Below, one piece after another: positions 1-5,586 of a DNA stretch of 9,293 nt. This DNA is from Bacteroidales bacterium UBA4866 (GTDB taxonomy: Bacteria > Bacteroidota > Bacteroidia > Bacteroidales > P3). The translations under genes were made by a program, and so were the position numbers. The stretch's first letter is position 1. Each line of letters begins with the position of its first letter. The stretch is from contig DHDW01000037.1 of the NCBI GenBank assembly GCA_002399565.1, positions 20,749 to 30,041 of the forward strand, given 5' to 3'. Under the pieces are notes generated by a model, which saw nothing but the letters and a program-made list of their open reading frames with translations, ran no database searches and was not told the DNA's origin.

Positions 1-1332
1 GAATTTGAGACAGACACAGTAATTTTAAATAGAATAGAAGATTGGAAAGACTTAAAGTTTGGATTTATGATGCATTGGGGAATTTATTCTCAATGGGGAG
101 TTGTTGAGTCATGGAGCATTTGTAACGAACCTTGGATAACTCGTAATGGAGAAAATTATGTTGATTATGTAAAGCGTTATCAAGACCTAAATAAAACCTT
201 TAATCCTAAGAAGTTTAATCCTGAATATTGGGCAGATATTGCAAATAAAGCAGGAATGAAATATGTTGTATTTACAACAAAGCATCATGATGGTTTTTGT
301 ATGTTTGATACTAAAGAAACTTCTTATTCAATAACTGATAAGTCTTGTCCTTACTCTTTAAATCCTAAGGCTGATATTACAGCAGAAGTTGTAAAGGAAT
401 TTAGAAAGAAAAACTTTTGGATAGGCTTATACTTTTCCAAACCTGACTGGCATTGCAAAGATTATTGGGCTCCTGAGTGGGCAACTCCTGATAGAAACGT
501 AAACTATGATATAGATAAGTATCCTCAACGTTGGAAGAAATATTGTGATTTTACTTTTAACCAAATTAAAGAATTAACAACAAACTATGGAAATATTGAT
601 ATCCTTTGGCTTGATGGAGGTTGGGTACGCCCTCAATGGAGTTTGAATGAAGAAAGTGAAAGCTGGCTTGGTTGTTATAAAAGAATTCAAGATATAAATA
701 TGCCAAAGATAGCTTCAATGGCAAGAGAAAATAATTCTGACCTTATAATTGTTGACCGTTCTGTTCATGGAAAATATGAAAACTATAGAACACCAGAACA
801 AGAAGTTCCTGATAAACCTTTAGACTATCCATGGGAAACTTGTATGACTATGGGAGATTCTTGGTCTTATGTTCCAAACGATAATTATAAAAGCACAAAT
901 AAATTAATTCATCTCTTGGTTGACATTGTATCTAAAGGAGGGAATTTCCTTTTAAATGTTGCTCCTGATGCCAATGGAGAACTTCCAATAAATGCCGTTG
1001 AAAGAATGAAAGAAATTGGTTCTTGGTTAGATGTAAATGGTGAAGCAATTTATGGAACTCGTCCTGTTTCTCCATATAAAGACAATAAATTGTGTTTCAC
1101 TCAAAGCAAAAATGGAAAAATTTATGGAATTTACTTACTAGACGAAGGCAATAATCTTCCAGAAACAATTGAATTTAATACTCCTCAAGAATTAAAGACT
1201 GGAAGCATTAAAATAAAAGGAACTAATATAAAAGCAAAATTAATAAAGCAAGTTAAAGGCTATAAAATAATAATACCAAAGAAACTAAAAGAAAATCAAC
1301 CATCACAACACGCAGTTGTTTTTTGTTTGTAA
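1..1332 (+). CDS. alpha-L-fucosidase, GH29 family (5' end outside window)
   Basis: Likely releases alpha-linked L-fucose from glycans by the retaining mechanism of family GH29. The reading frame is open from base 1, so the first in-frame ATG at 67 is internal. The residues before it (EDWKDLKFGF) belong to the conserved start of the GH29 barrel. About 443 residues are visible. In numbering from base 1, the substrate-pocket motifs HWG (H25) and KHHDGF (H95, H96) are present. The nucleophile is expected to be D205 in ILWLDGGW. A TPEQE segment (about 264-268) about 60 residues later is where the acid/base Glu often lies, but I cannot assign which Glu. From about residue 345 the chain looks like the C-terminal beta-sandwich domain of the family. 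Any signal peptide lies off the window, so export is inferred only. No co-directional partner is close, since a new promoter follows at 1371. Confidence 0.93.
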   Translation, partial: EFETDTVILNRIEDWKDLKFGFMMHWGIYSQWGVVESWSICNEPWITRNGENYVDYVKRYQDLNKTFNPKKFNPEYWADIANKAGMKYVVFTTKHHDGFCMFDTKETSYSITDKSCPYSLNPKADITAEVVKEFRKKNFWIGLYFSKPDWHCKDYWAPEWATPDRNVNYDIDKYPQRWKKYCDFTFNQIKELTTNYGNIDILWLDGGWVRPQWSLNEESESWLGCYKRIQDINMPKIASMARENNSDLIIVDRSVHGKYENYRTPEQEVPDKPLDYPWETCMTMGDSWSYVPNDNYKSTNKLIHLLVDIVSKGGNFLLNVAPDANGELPINAVERMKEIGSWLDVNGEAIYGTRPVSPYKDNKLCFTQSKNGKIYGIYLLDEGNNLPETIEFNTPQELKTGSIKIKGTNIKAKLIKQVKGYKIIIPKKLKENQPSQHAVVFCL

Positions 1333-1352
1333 ATTTTTCTAAAAGAAATATT

Positions 1353-1371
1353 AATTATTTCGCAAATAATT
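1353..1371. repeat. 8-bp perfect inverted repeat overlapping a -33 box
   Basis: Arms AATTATTT (1353-1360) and AAATAATT (1364-1371) flank a CGC loop. It sits 20 bases after the fucosidase stop and its right arm touches the TTTG of the next promoter. It could be a weak terminator for the fucosidase gene (a short TTT follows) or an operator for the lipoprotein gene. The stem is purely A/T, so its stability as RNA would be low. Confidence 0.4.
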
Positions 1372-1401
1372 TTGCATATCATCTTTTTTGTTATATCTTT
1401 G
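1371..1401 (+). promoter_or_regulatory. Bacteroidota-type promoter for the Cys/His-rich lipoprotein gene
   Basis: A -33 TTTG (1371-1374) and a -7 TATCTTTG (1394-1401, matching TAnnTTTG) are separated by 19 bases, the spacing expected for the primary sigma factor of this phylum. Transcription would start at about 1406-1410. That leaves a leader of roughly 20-25 bases before the ATG at 1430 and excludes the upstream in-frame ATG at 1388. Confidence 0.75.
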
Positions 1402-1429
1402 TGGTTGTATATTTATAAATTATTGTAAT

Positions 1430-1699
1430 ATGAAAAAGACATTATTTATTTTATCATTATTAGCAGTTTCATTGTTTGGCGTTAGTGCTTGTCAAGAAAT
1501 GTTTGACGATAACGGAAATGTTAATTGGGGCGATTTCCCAACTGAAACAGGTACTGGAACTTGTACTGATAGCTGTACAGGTGAAGAAAACCATCATAAT
1601 CACAATTATGGAGGAACTGAAACAGGAACATGTTCTGGAACTCAAACAGGCAATCATCAAGGGCATGGCGGTGGACATGGTCATCATGGACAAAACTAA
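1430..1699 (+). CDS. small Cys/His-rich lipoprotein, unknown function
   Basis: An 89-residue protein with a lipoprotein signal peptide: MKK, a hydrophobic run (residues 5-18), then lipobox VSAC with the lipidated Cys at 21. Residues 22-37 are acidic (MFDDNGNVNWGDF). The remainder is two related low-complexity modules. Residues 38-58 start TETGTGTC, contain C45 and C49, and end in HHNH. Residues 63-89 start TETGTC, contain C68, and end in a His/Gly tail with H76, H79, H83, H85 and H86. That makes eight His and three non-lipid Cys in a 69-residue mature chain. I recognise no family. The composition suggests binding of a transition metal at the outer membrane or periplasm, but this is inference. 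The start at 1430 is preferred over the in-frame ATG at 1388 because it gives a proper signal peptide and lies downstream of the promoter; 1388 lies inside the promoter. No Shine-Dalgarno is visible. Own promoter and terminator make it monocistronic. Confidence 0.8.
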   Translation: MKKTLFILSLLAVSLFGVSACQEMFDDNGNVNWGDFPTETGTGTCTDSCTGEENHHNHNYGGTETGTCSGTQTGNHQGHGGGHGHHGQN

Positions 1700-1712
1700 C
1701 AAATAGTTAGTT
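1694..1712 (+). repeat. 7-bp hairpin overlapping the lipoprotein stop codon
   Basis: Arms AACTAAC (1694-1700) and GTTAGTT (1706-1712) flank the loop AAATA and are followed by GTTTTT. The left arm contains the TAA stop codon. It may act in tandem with the stronger terminator 15 bases further on, or protect the 3' end of the mRNA. Confidence 0.45.
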
Positions 1713-1726
1713 GTTTTTAAATAAAG

Positions 1727-1756
1727 GCGAGGCTAAAAAATAGTCTCGCTTTTTTT
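1727..1756 (+). terminator. intrinsic terminator of the lipoprotein gene
   Basis: Stem GCGAGGCTA (1727-1735) pairs with TAGTCTCGC (1741-1749): nine pairs including one G-U, loop AAAAA, then seven T (1750-1756). It is the most GC-rich hairpin in the window and fits a factor-independent terminator on the plus strand. Confidence 0.88.
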
Positions 1757-1775
1757 ATTTATAGAATAAAACTTT

Positions 1776-1801
1776 TTCTTTGTAATCAATATTACAAAGA
1801 A
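1776..1801. repeat. 11-bp perfect inverted repeat upstream of the cupin gene
   Basis: Arms TTCTTTGTAAT (1776-1786) and ATTACAAAGAA (1791-1801) flank CAAT. No T-run follows on the plus strand and a strong terminator lies just upstream, so termination is an unlikely role. The right arm covers the place where a -33 box for the promoter at 1818 would lie, as expected of an operator site for a dimeric regulator. No regulator gene is in the window to pair with it. Confidence 0.6.
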
Positions 1802-1817
1802 GAAAAATTAAGGATTG

Positions 1818-1825
1818 TAATTTTG
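1818..1825 (+). promoter_or_regulatory. -7 promoter element of the cupin gene
   Basis: TAATTTTG matches TAnnTTTG and gives a leader of about 30-35 bases to the ATG at 1865. No TTTG is found 19-21 bases upstream. That position is taken up by the right arm of the inverted repeat, so initiation may be weak or depend on a regulator. Confidence 0.5.
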
Positions 1826-1864
1826 TGTCAAAATCAAAATAGTAATAACAAATAAAAAAATCCA

Positions 1865-2203
1865 ATGAAAACAATTAATTATAAAGAATTAGACGTAATG
1901 AAAAATCCTCACGGAGTTGAAGCTAAAAAATTGCTTGAAACAGAACATTCTCAAGTTATACATATGCATTTAAAAGCAGGAGAAAGTCTAAAAAGGCACA
2001 CAACTCCAGTAGATGTTTTCTTCTATGTTTTAGAAGGAGAAGGTTATGTTGAAATTGGAGAAGAAAAGGTTTTGGTAAAAAAGGACACATTAATTGAAAG
2101 TCCAAAAGGAATTCCTCATTGTTTATATAATGAAAGTGAGGGTGATTTTAAAGTGCTTGTTGTAAAAACTCCATGTCCAACAAAACCAGCTGAAGTAAAA
2201 TAG
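1865..2203 (+). CDS. small single-domain cupin protein
   Basis: A 112-residue protein, the usual size for a stand-alone cupin, with one conserved beta-barrel from about residue 30 to 100. Cupin motif 1 reads G39-x5-H45 and continues to E57 and G60 (VLEGEGYVEIG). Motif 2 is a perfect P80-x-G82-x2-H85-x3-N89. The second His of the usual HxH pair is Thr47, so the metal site would rest on H45, E57 or another acidic residue, and H85. Such proteins bind a divalent metal or a small ligand. The reaction, if any, cannot be told from sequence. No signal peptide, so cytoplasmic. The start is the first ATG after the promoter-like element at 1818. It is transcribed alone and converges on the divIC-like gene with 37 bases between the stops. 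Confidence 0.85.
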   Translation: MKTINYKELDVMKNPHGVEAKKLLETEHSQVIHMHLKAGESLKRHTTPVDVFFYVLEGEGYVEIGEEKVLVKKDTLIESPKGIPHCLYNESEGDFKVLVVKTPCPTKPAEVK

Positions 2204-2240
2204 TAAATGATATAATTATTTTATAAATAAGACTTATTGA

Positions 2241-2549
2241 TTATCGAATAATATAAATATCTTCGTTATCCTTCTTCATCATATACTTCTCTCTTCCATA
2301 CTTTTCGATAGCATCAATATCTGTTTTAAGCTTAATGATATTGATGCTATCTTGTTTCATTTCTTTAACATAAAACTCTTTCTTCTCCTCCATTTGACGA
2401 AGTTGTTTGTGGAGTTTGTAATAGTAAACCAAACTATTCTCTCCAAGCAAAAGCAACAAAGCAAACCCAACCCCAATCAAAAAATAGCGATTGATTAAAA
2501 GCTTAAATATACTTTTTTTATTAATAAAGGATGGGACTTTAAGTTTCAT
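2241..2549 (-). CDS. DivIC/FtsB-family septum formation protein
   Basis: A 102-residue bitopic protein of the septum formation initiator family. It has a basic cytoplasmic N-terminus (residues 1-21), one membrane segment (about 22-43), a charged coiled-coil stretch (about 45-80) and the family's closing signature IEKYGREKYMMKK (81-93) followed by EDIYII. In other bacteria FtsB/DivIC pairs with FtsL and FtsQ/DivIB in the divisome and helps activate septal peptidoglycan synthesis. It is last in the minus-strand operon. Its ATG overlaps the HAD gene's TAA by one base (TAATG), so the two are probably translationally coupled. No clear terminator follows in the 37 bases before the convergent cupin gene. 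Confidence 0.87.
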   Translation of the reverse strand: MKLKVPSFINKKSIFKLLINRYFLIGVGFALLLLLGENSLVYYYKLHKQLRQMEEKKEFYVKEMKQDSINIIKLKTDIDAIEKYGREKYMMKKDNEDIYIIR

Positions 2550-3175
2550 TATATTATCTTTTTGTCATAAAGGTCATTTATTGTTTCTCCTCCAATTAGC
2601 CAATAAGTATTGAGTCCAACTTTTTTTGCACCTTCAATATGTTGAGGACTATCTTCAATAAACAAAGTTTCCTCTGCTTTTATTTCTGCATCGTTTAATA
2701 ACCATTTAAAAGATTCTGGATGAGGTTTTCTCATCTTTATCTCGTTTGAAAAATAGGCTTTGGTGAATAGCATTTGAAAAATATCAAATCCAAATTCCTC
2801 TTCATAACGTTTCTTTAGCAATTCAATATGAAGTTCGTTAGTATTGCTAAAAAGGTAAACATTATATTTTAATTTCAAGAGTCCAATTAGTTCAATCCTT
2901 TCTTTTGGCAAATCAAGAATCATAGAAAACCAAGCCTTATCAATTTGTGCATCTGTCAAATCAACCTTAACCAAATCTCTAATTCCATTTCTAAACTCTT
3001 CAATGGAACACTTTCCTTCTTCAAACTTATCTACTATCTCTACTTGCTTAGCTTGTGTGAAATGCTTATCAAAATCCATAACTCCATATTCTTTGAAAAC
3101 ATCTACCATTTTATGATAGTCAACATTTAAAACAACACCACCCAAATCAAGTAATAAATTCTTAATCTCACTCAT
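2549..3175 (-). CDS. HAD-superfamily hydrolase, YihX-like phosphatase type
   Basis: A 208-residue haloacid dehalogenase-type protein with an alpha-helical cap between motifs I and II. Motif I is LLLDLGGVV with the nucleophile at D10; the usual acid/base Asp two residues later is Gly12. Motif II is FSNTNE (S110), the conserved Lys is K150 in RKPHPE, and motif III is FIEDS (E174, D175). The DLGG form of motif I is common in the YihX-like branch of sugar-phosphate phosphatases, so it need not mean loss of activity. The substrate cannot be predicted. Cytoplasmic. Its ATG lies two bases after the thiL stop, and a GGAAGAG stretch within the last codons of thiL may serve as its ribosome binding site. 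It overlaps the divIC-like gene by one base. Confidence 0.85.
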   Translation of the reverse strand: MSEIKNLLLDLGGVVLNVDYHKMVDVFKEYGVMDFDKHFTQAKQVEIVDKFEEGKCSIEEFRNGIRDLVKVDLTDAQIDKAWFSMILDLPKERIELIGLLKLKYNVYLFSNTNELHIELLKKRYEEEFGFDIFQMLFTKAYFSNEIKMRKPHPESFKWLLNDAEIKAEETLFIEDSPQHIEGAKKVGLNTYWLIGGETINDLYDKKII

Positions 3176-3177
3176 TT

Positions 3178-4218
3178 CTATTTCTCTTCCTTTCTATAAT
3201 GATTCCAGCCTTGAGCCCTAAGTTCTATAGTTGTATCTTGAGGAGTCACTAACTGACATCCCATTGTTTTATCTGTTATATGCCCAATAACTGTTATATT
3301 TTCGTTTTCTTTAATCTTTTCAAAGTCTTTTTGGTCTATTGTGAAAAGGAGCTCATAATCTTCTCCCCCATTCAAAGCTCCAACATCTGCCATTATTTTA
3401 AACTCTTCCAATGTTCTGGTTGTTTGATAATCGATTGGGAACTTTTCAATGTAAAGCTCACAGCCAACATCAGAACTTTTGCAAATATGAAGCATTTCTG
3501 AAGCCAATCCATCAGAAATATCTATCATGGAAGTTGGAAGAATATTATTTTCTCTCAACCATTCAACAGTTTTCTTTCCTGCTTCTGGTTTAAGCTGACG
3601 TTCCAAAACATATTCATAAGTTGAAAAATCAGGTTGAAAATTAGGATTAGCCTTAAAGGTTACCTTTTCTCTTTGCAAAACTAAAAGCCCAGCATAAGCT
3701 CCTCCCAAATCACCACTGACACAAACCAAATCATAAACCTTTGCTCCATTTCTTACAACCATTTTATCTTGTTCAACTTCACCAATAACGGTAATTGAAA
3801 TAAAAAGTCCAGAAACAGAAGAAGTGGTATCACCTCCAACAATATCTACATTATATTTTTCACAAGCCAAATGAATACCTGAATAAAGCTCTTCTAAAGC
3901 CTCAACAGAATATCTATTGCTTGCAGAAATTGTAATTGTAATTTGTTTTGGCTGACCATTCATTGCATAAATATCGGAGAAGTTTACAACACAAGCCTTA
4001 TAGCCTAAATGTTTTAGAGGTGTGTAAACCATATCAAAATGCACTCCTTCAACCATTGCATCAGTTGAAACCAAAACAATTTTATCGTTGTATTTTAATG
4101 CAGCTGCATCATCACCAATCCCAATAATGGTGGAATTATTTCTAATTTCTTGTTTTGGATTTAATCTTTCAATCAATCCAAATTCACCTATCTCTTCTAA
4201 CTCAGTTCTTTGTTCCAT
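3178..4218 (-). CDS. thiL: thiamine-monophosphate kinase
   Basis: Phosphorylates thiamine monophosphate to thiamine diphosphate with ATP, the last step of cofactor synthesis; cytoplasmic. The 346 residues match full-length ThiL and show its motifs in order: GDDAA (35-39), STDAMVEGVHF (51-61), NFSDIYAMNGQP (79-90), GGDTTSS (128-134), SGDLGGA (168-174), MIDISDGLASE (231-241) and GGEDYELLF (284-292). The Asp-rich segments bind Mg-ATP in this fold, which is shared with PurM and SelD. It is the first gene of a three-gene operon with the HAD and DivIC-like genes. A -7 promoter element lies 25 bases upstream of the ATG. No other thiamine gene and no clear TPP riboswitch is visible; the 74-base upstream gap is too short for a typical one. 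Confidence 0.95.
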   Translation of the reverse strand: MEQRTELEEIGEFGLIERLNPKQEIRNNSTIIGIGDDAAALKYNDKIVLVSTDAMVEGVHFDMVYTPLKHLGYKACVVNFSDIYAMNGQPKQITITISASNRYSVEALEELYSGIHLACEKYNVDIVGGDTTSSVSGLFISITVIGEVEQDKMVVRNGAKVYDLVCVSGDLGGAYAGLLVLQREKVTFKANPNFQPDFSTYEYVLERQLKPEAGKKTVEWLRENNILPTSMIDISDGLASEMLHICKSSDVGCELYIEKFPIDYQTTRTLEEFKIMADVGALNGGEDYELLFTIDQKDFEKIKENENITVIGHITDKTMGCQLVTPQDTTIELRAQGWNHYRKEEK

Positions 4219-4243
4219 TCAAAACCATATAAATTTAATGATG

Positions 4244-4251
4244 CAAAGATA
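4244..4251 (-). promoter_or_regulatory. -7 promoter element of the thiL operon
   Basis: On the minus strand the sequence reads TATCTTTG, an exact TAnnTTTG match and identical to the -7 box at 1394. It lies 25 bases before the thiL ATG. No TTTG is found about 20 bases upstream, where a T-run and GC-rich CCCCG occur instead, so the -33 element is weak. Confidence 0.6.
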
Positions 4252-4292
4252 GTAAAAAAATACGGGGCTAAGATTATAGTTCCTATAGATTT

Positions 4293-5381
4293 CTATTTAT
4301 CTAACAAATATAGATAGTTAGCATAGCCCTCTTTTTCCATACTTTCCTTTGGAATAAAACGTAAGGAAGCACTATTGATGCAATAACGCATTCCTCCCAA
4401 TTCCTTAGGACCATCATTAAACAGATGTCCAAGATGAGAATCTCCTTTCTTACTCCTAACCTCAGTTCTAATTATCCCAAAGCTAACATCGACTTCTTCC
4501 TCAAGTTTATTATAATCAATTGGCTTTGCAAAACTTGGCCATCCACAATCAGAATCAAACTTATCCTTTGAAGAAAAAAGAGGTTCACCCGTTGTTATAT
4601 CAACATATATTCCTTCTCTATCCTCATCCCAATATTCATTCTTATAAGGAGGTTCAGTAGCATTTTCTTGAGTTACCTCATATTGAATTTTAGATAATTT
4701 ATTCTTCAAAACCTCATCACTTGGCCTTTGAAAAGGATTATAGTTTGGAGTTTCTTTAAATTGGTTTGCTTTCTTTGCCAAATCAAATAAATCTTTACCA
4801 ATATGACAATAGCCACCTCTATTATTATCTAAATAATCTTGATGATAAAGTTCTGCATCGTAAAAATTCTTTAAAGGCAATACCTCAACCACAATAGGCT
4901 TATCATATTCTTTTGAGATATCTTCAATTTTCTTTTCAATAACTGGCAAATCCTTTTCATCTACATAATATATACCTGTTCTGTATTGAGTGCCTATATC
5001 CCCTCCTTGTTTGTTTAAACTTGTTGGGTCGATGGTTTGAAGAAATAAATCAATCAAAAGTTCTAAAGTAACAGCTTTAGGATTATAAGTAACCTTAACC
5101 GTTTCTGCAAAACCAGTATCTCCATAGCATACTTCCTTATAAGTTGGATTAGCAAAATTTCCATTAGCATAACCCACCTGAGTTTCTTCCACTCCTCTAA
5201 TAAGTTTTAAGAAATGCTCCGTTCCCCAAAAACAACCACCAGCAAAGTATATTTCTTTCATTTCTCTATTTTCATTCATAATCTCTTTAGTTTTAGTTTG
5301 ACTAAATGAACAAGAATTTAGAGATAGAACCATCCCCAATATATATAATAAATATTTAGTCAAATTCATGTTCATAACCAT
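4293..5381 (-). CDS. msrAB: MsrA-MsrB fusion methionine sulfoxide reductase, lipoprotein
   Basis: Repairs oxidised methionine: MsrA reduces the S-sulfoxide and MsrB the R-sulfoxide. The 362 residues begin with a lipoprotein signal (hydrophobic 10-21, lipobox LNSC with C24), so it should sit in the periplasm or on the outer membrane. The MsrA domain (about 41-200) has the catalytic motif GGCFWG (C50) and a C-terminal GGYCHIG that probably carries the resolving Cys. A linker rich in Asn and Lys leads to the MsrB domain (about 220-355) with DCGWPSF (recycling Cys), HLGHLF and the catalytic Cys in RYCINSASL. The CxxC pairs of zinc-binding MsrB forms are absent (GEPLFSS, no Cys), as in other MsrAB fusions. 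No thioredoxin domain is fused, so an outside electron donor is needed. Three in-frame ATGs lie at 5381, 5375 and 5369; AGGA is better spaced for the second. No convincing promoter is seen. Confidence 0.94.
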   Translation of the reverse strand: MVMNMNLTKYLLYILGMVLSLNSCSFSQTKTKEIMNENREMKEIYFAGGCFWGTEHFLKLIRGVEETQVGYANGNFANPTYKEVCYGDTGFAETVKVTYNPKAVTLELLIDLFLQTIDPTSLNKQGGDIGTQYRTGIYYVDEKDLPVIEKKIEDISKEYDKPIVVEVLPLKNFYDAELYHQDYLDNNRGGYCHIGKDLFDLAKKANQFKETPNYNPFQRPSDEVLKNKLSKIQYEVTQENATEPPYKNEYWDEDREGIYVDITTGEPLFSSKDKFDSDCGWPSFAKPIDYNKLEEEVDVSFGIIRTEVRSKKGDSHLGHLFNDGPKELGGMRYCINSASLRFIPKESMEKEGYANYLYLLDK

Positions 5382-5445
5382 TTCCTAATTAAACGAATTA
5401 ATGGGTTTAATATTTCAAAATCCACTTTTCTTAATATAAAAGACA

Positions 5446-5475
5446 AAGGGAATTGACTTATTTTTCAATTCCCTT
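5446..5475 (-). terminator. hairpin terminator downstream of the T9SS protein gene
   Basis: Perfect 11-bp arms AAGGGAATTGA (5446-5456) and TCAATTCCCTT (5465-5475) around an 8-base T-rich loop. On the minus strand the stem is followed by TGTCTTTTAT, a moderate T-rich tail. It lies after the large gene and the candidate small ORF and before msrAB, so it most likely ends the upstream transcript. Confidence 0.7.
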
Positions 5476-5483
5476 GTTCTATT

Positions 5484-5579
5484 TTATTCTTTCTTCGTTT
5501 TAAAATTTTCTTTCTTCGTTTCAGTAAATTCTTTCTTCGTTTTAATTTCCTGAAACAGCGTTTTAAAAAAGCAATTCAT
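5484..5579 (-). CDS. candidate 31-residue Lys-rich repeat peptide
   Basis: A short open frame, ATG at 5579 to TAA at 5484. The N-terminus is MNCFFKTLFQ, followed by three 7-residue repeats EIKTKKE, FTETKKE and NFKTKKE, then the stop directly after the last repeat. It begins seven bases after the stop of the large T9SS gene and ends just before a hairpin terminator, so it would be the last cistron of that transcript. The leader TTAATTAGAAAATG resembles the msrAB leader TTAATTAGGAAATG. Against coding: the repeated bases are identical even at synonymous positions, so a purely DNA-level tandem repeat explains the frame equally well. No family is recognised. With one hydrophobic residue per heptad it is not a classical coiled coil. 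Confidence 0.35.
   Translation of the reverse strand: MNCFFKTLFQEIKTKKEFTETKKENFKTKKE
5487..5549. repeat. three tandem 21-bp repeats
   Basis: The 14-mer TTCTTTCTTCGTTT occurs at 5487, 5508 and 5529, exactly 21 bases apart, each followed by a more variable 7-base A/T-rich part. The period is a multiple of three and keeps the minus-strand frame open. It could be coding (see the small ORF), a set of protein-binding sites at two-helical-turn spacing, or a slippage product. Confidence 0.85.
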
Positions 5580-5586
5580 TTTCTAA

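Noticed and set aside
1388..1429. Longer start for the small lipoprotein at the ATG at 1388.
   Set aside because: It lies inside the predicted promoter, upstream of the expected transcription start, and would put 14 residues before a clean MKK signal peptide.
1469..1706. Open frames on both strands overlapping the lipoprotein gene.
   Set aside because: They are shadows produced by its low-complexity repeats. They lack start context and recognisable products.
2204..2240. Possible bidirectional terminator between the convergent cupin and divIC-like genes.
   Set aside because: The only symmetry (AATAAG-A-CTTATT) has a one-base centre and no GC, so it cannot form a useful hairpin.
2945..3593. 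Plus-strand open frames antisense to the HAD and thiL genes.
   Set aside because: The opposite strand holds clearly conserved genes, and the antisense products show no domains.
4262..4292. Short inverted repeats (TATAG/CTATA and ATAGA/TCTAT) after the msrAB stop.
   Set aside because: Five-base A/T-rich stems that compete with each other and have no T tail on the minus strand; not distinguishable from background.
4219..4292. TPP riboswitch upstream of thiL.
   Set aside because: The gap is only 74 bases and the predicted transcript start leaves a leader of about 20 bases, too short for the element.
5416..5447. Possible msrAB promoter on the minus strand: TTTG (5444-5447), 20-base spacer, GGATTTTG (5416-5423).
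   Set aside because: The -7 box lacks the TA of TAnnTTTG and the -33 box overlaps the terminator stem, so the match is too weak to list.
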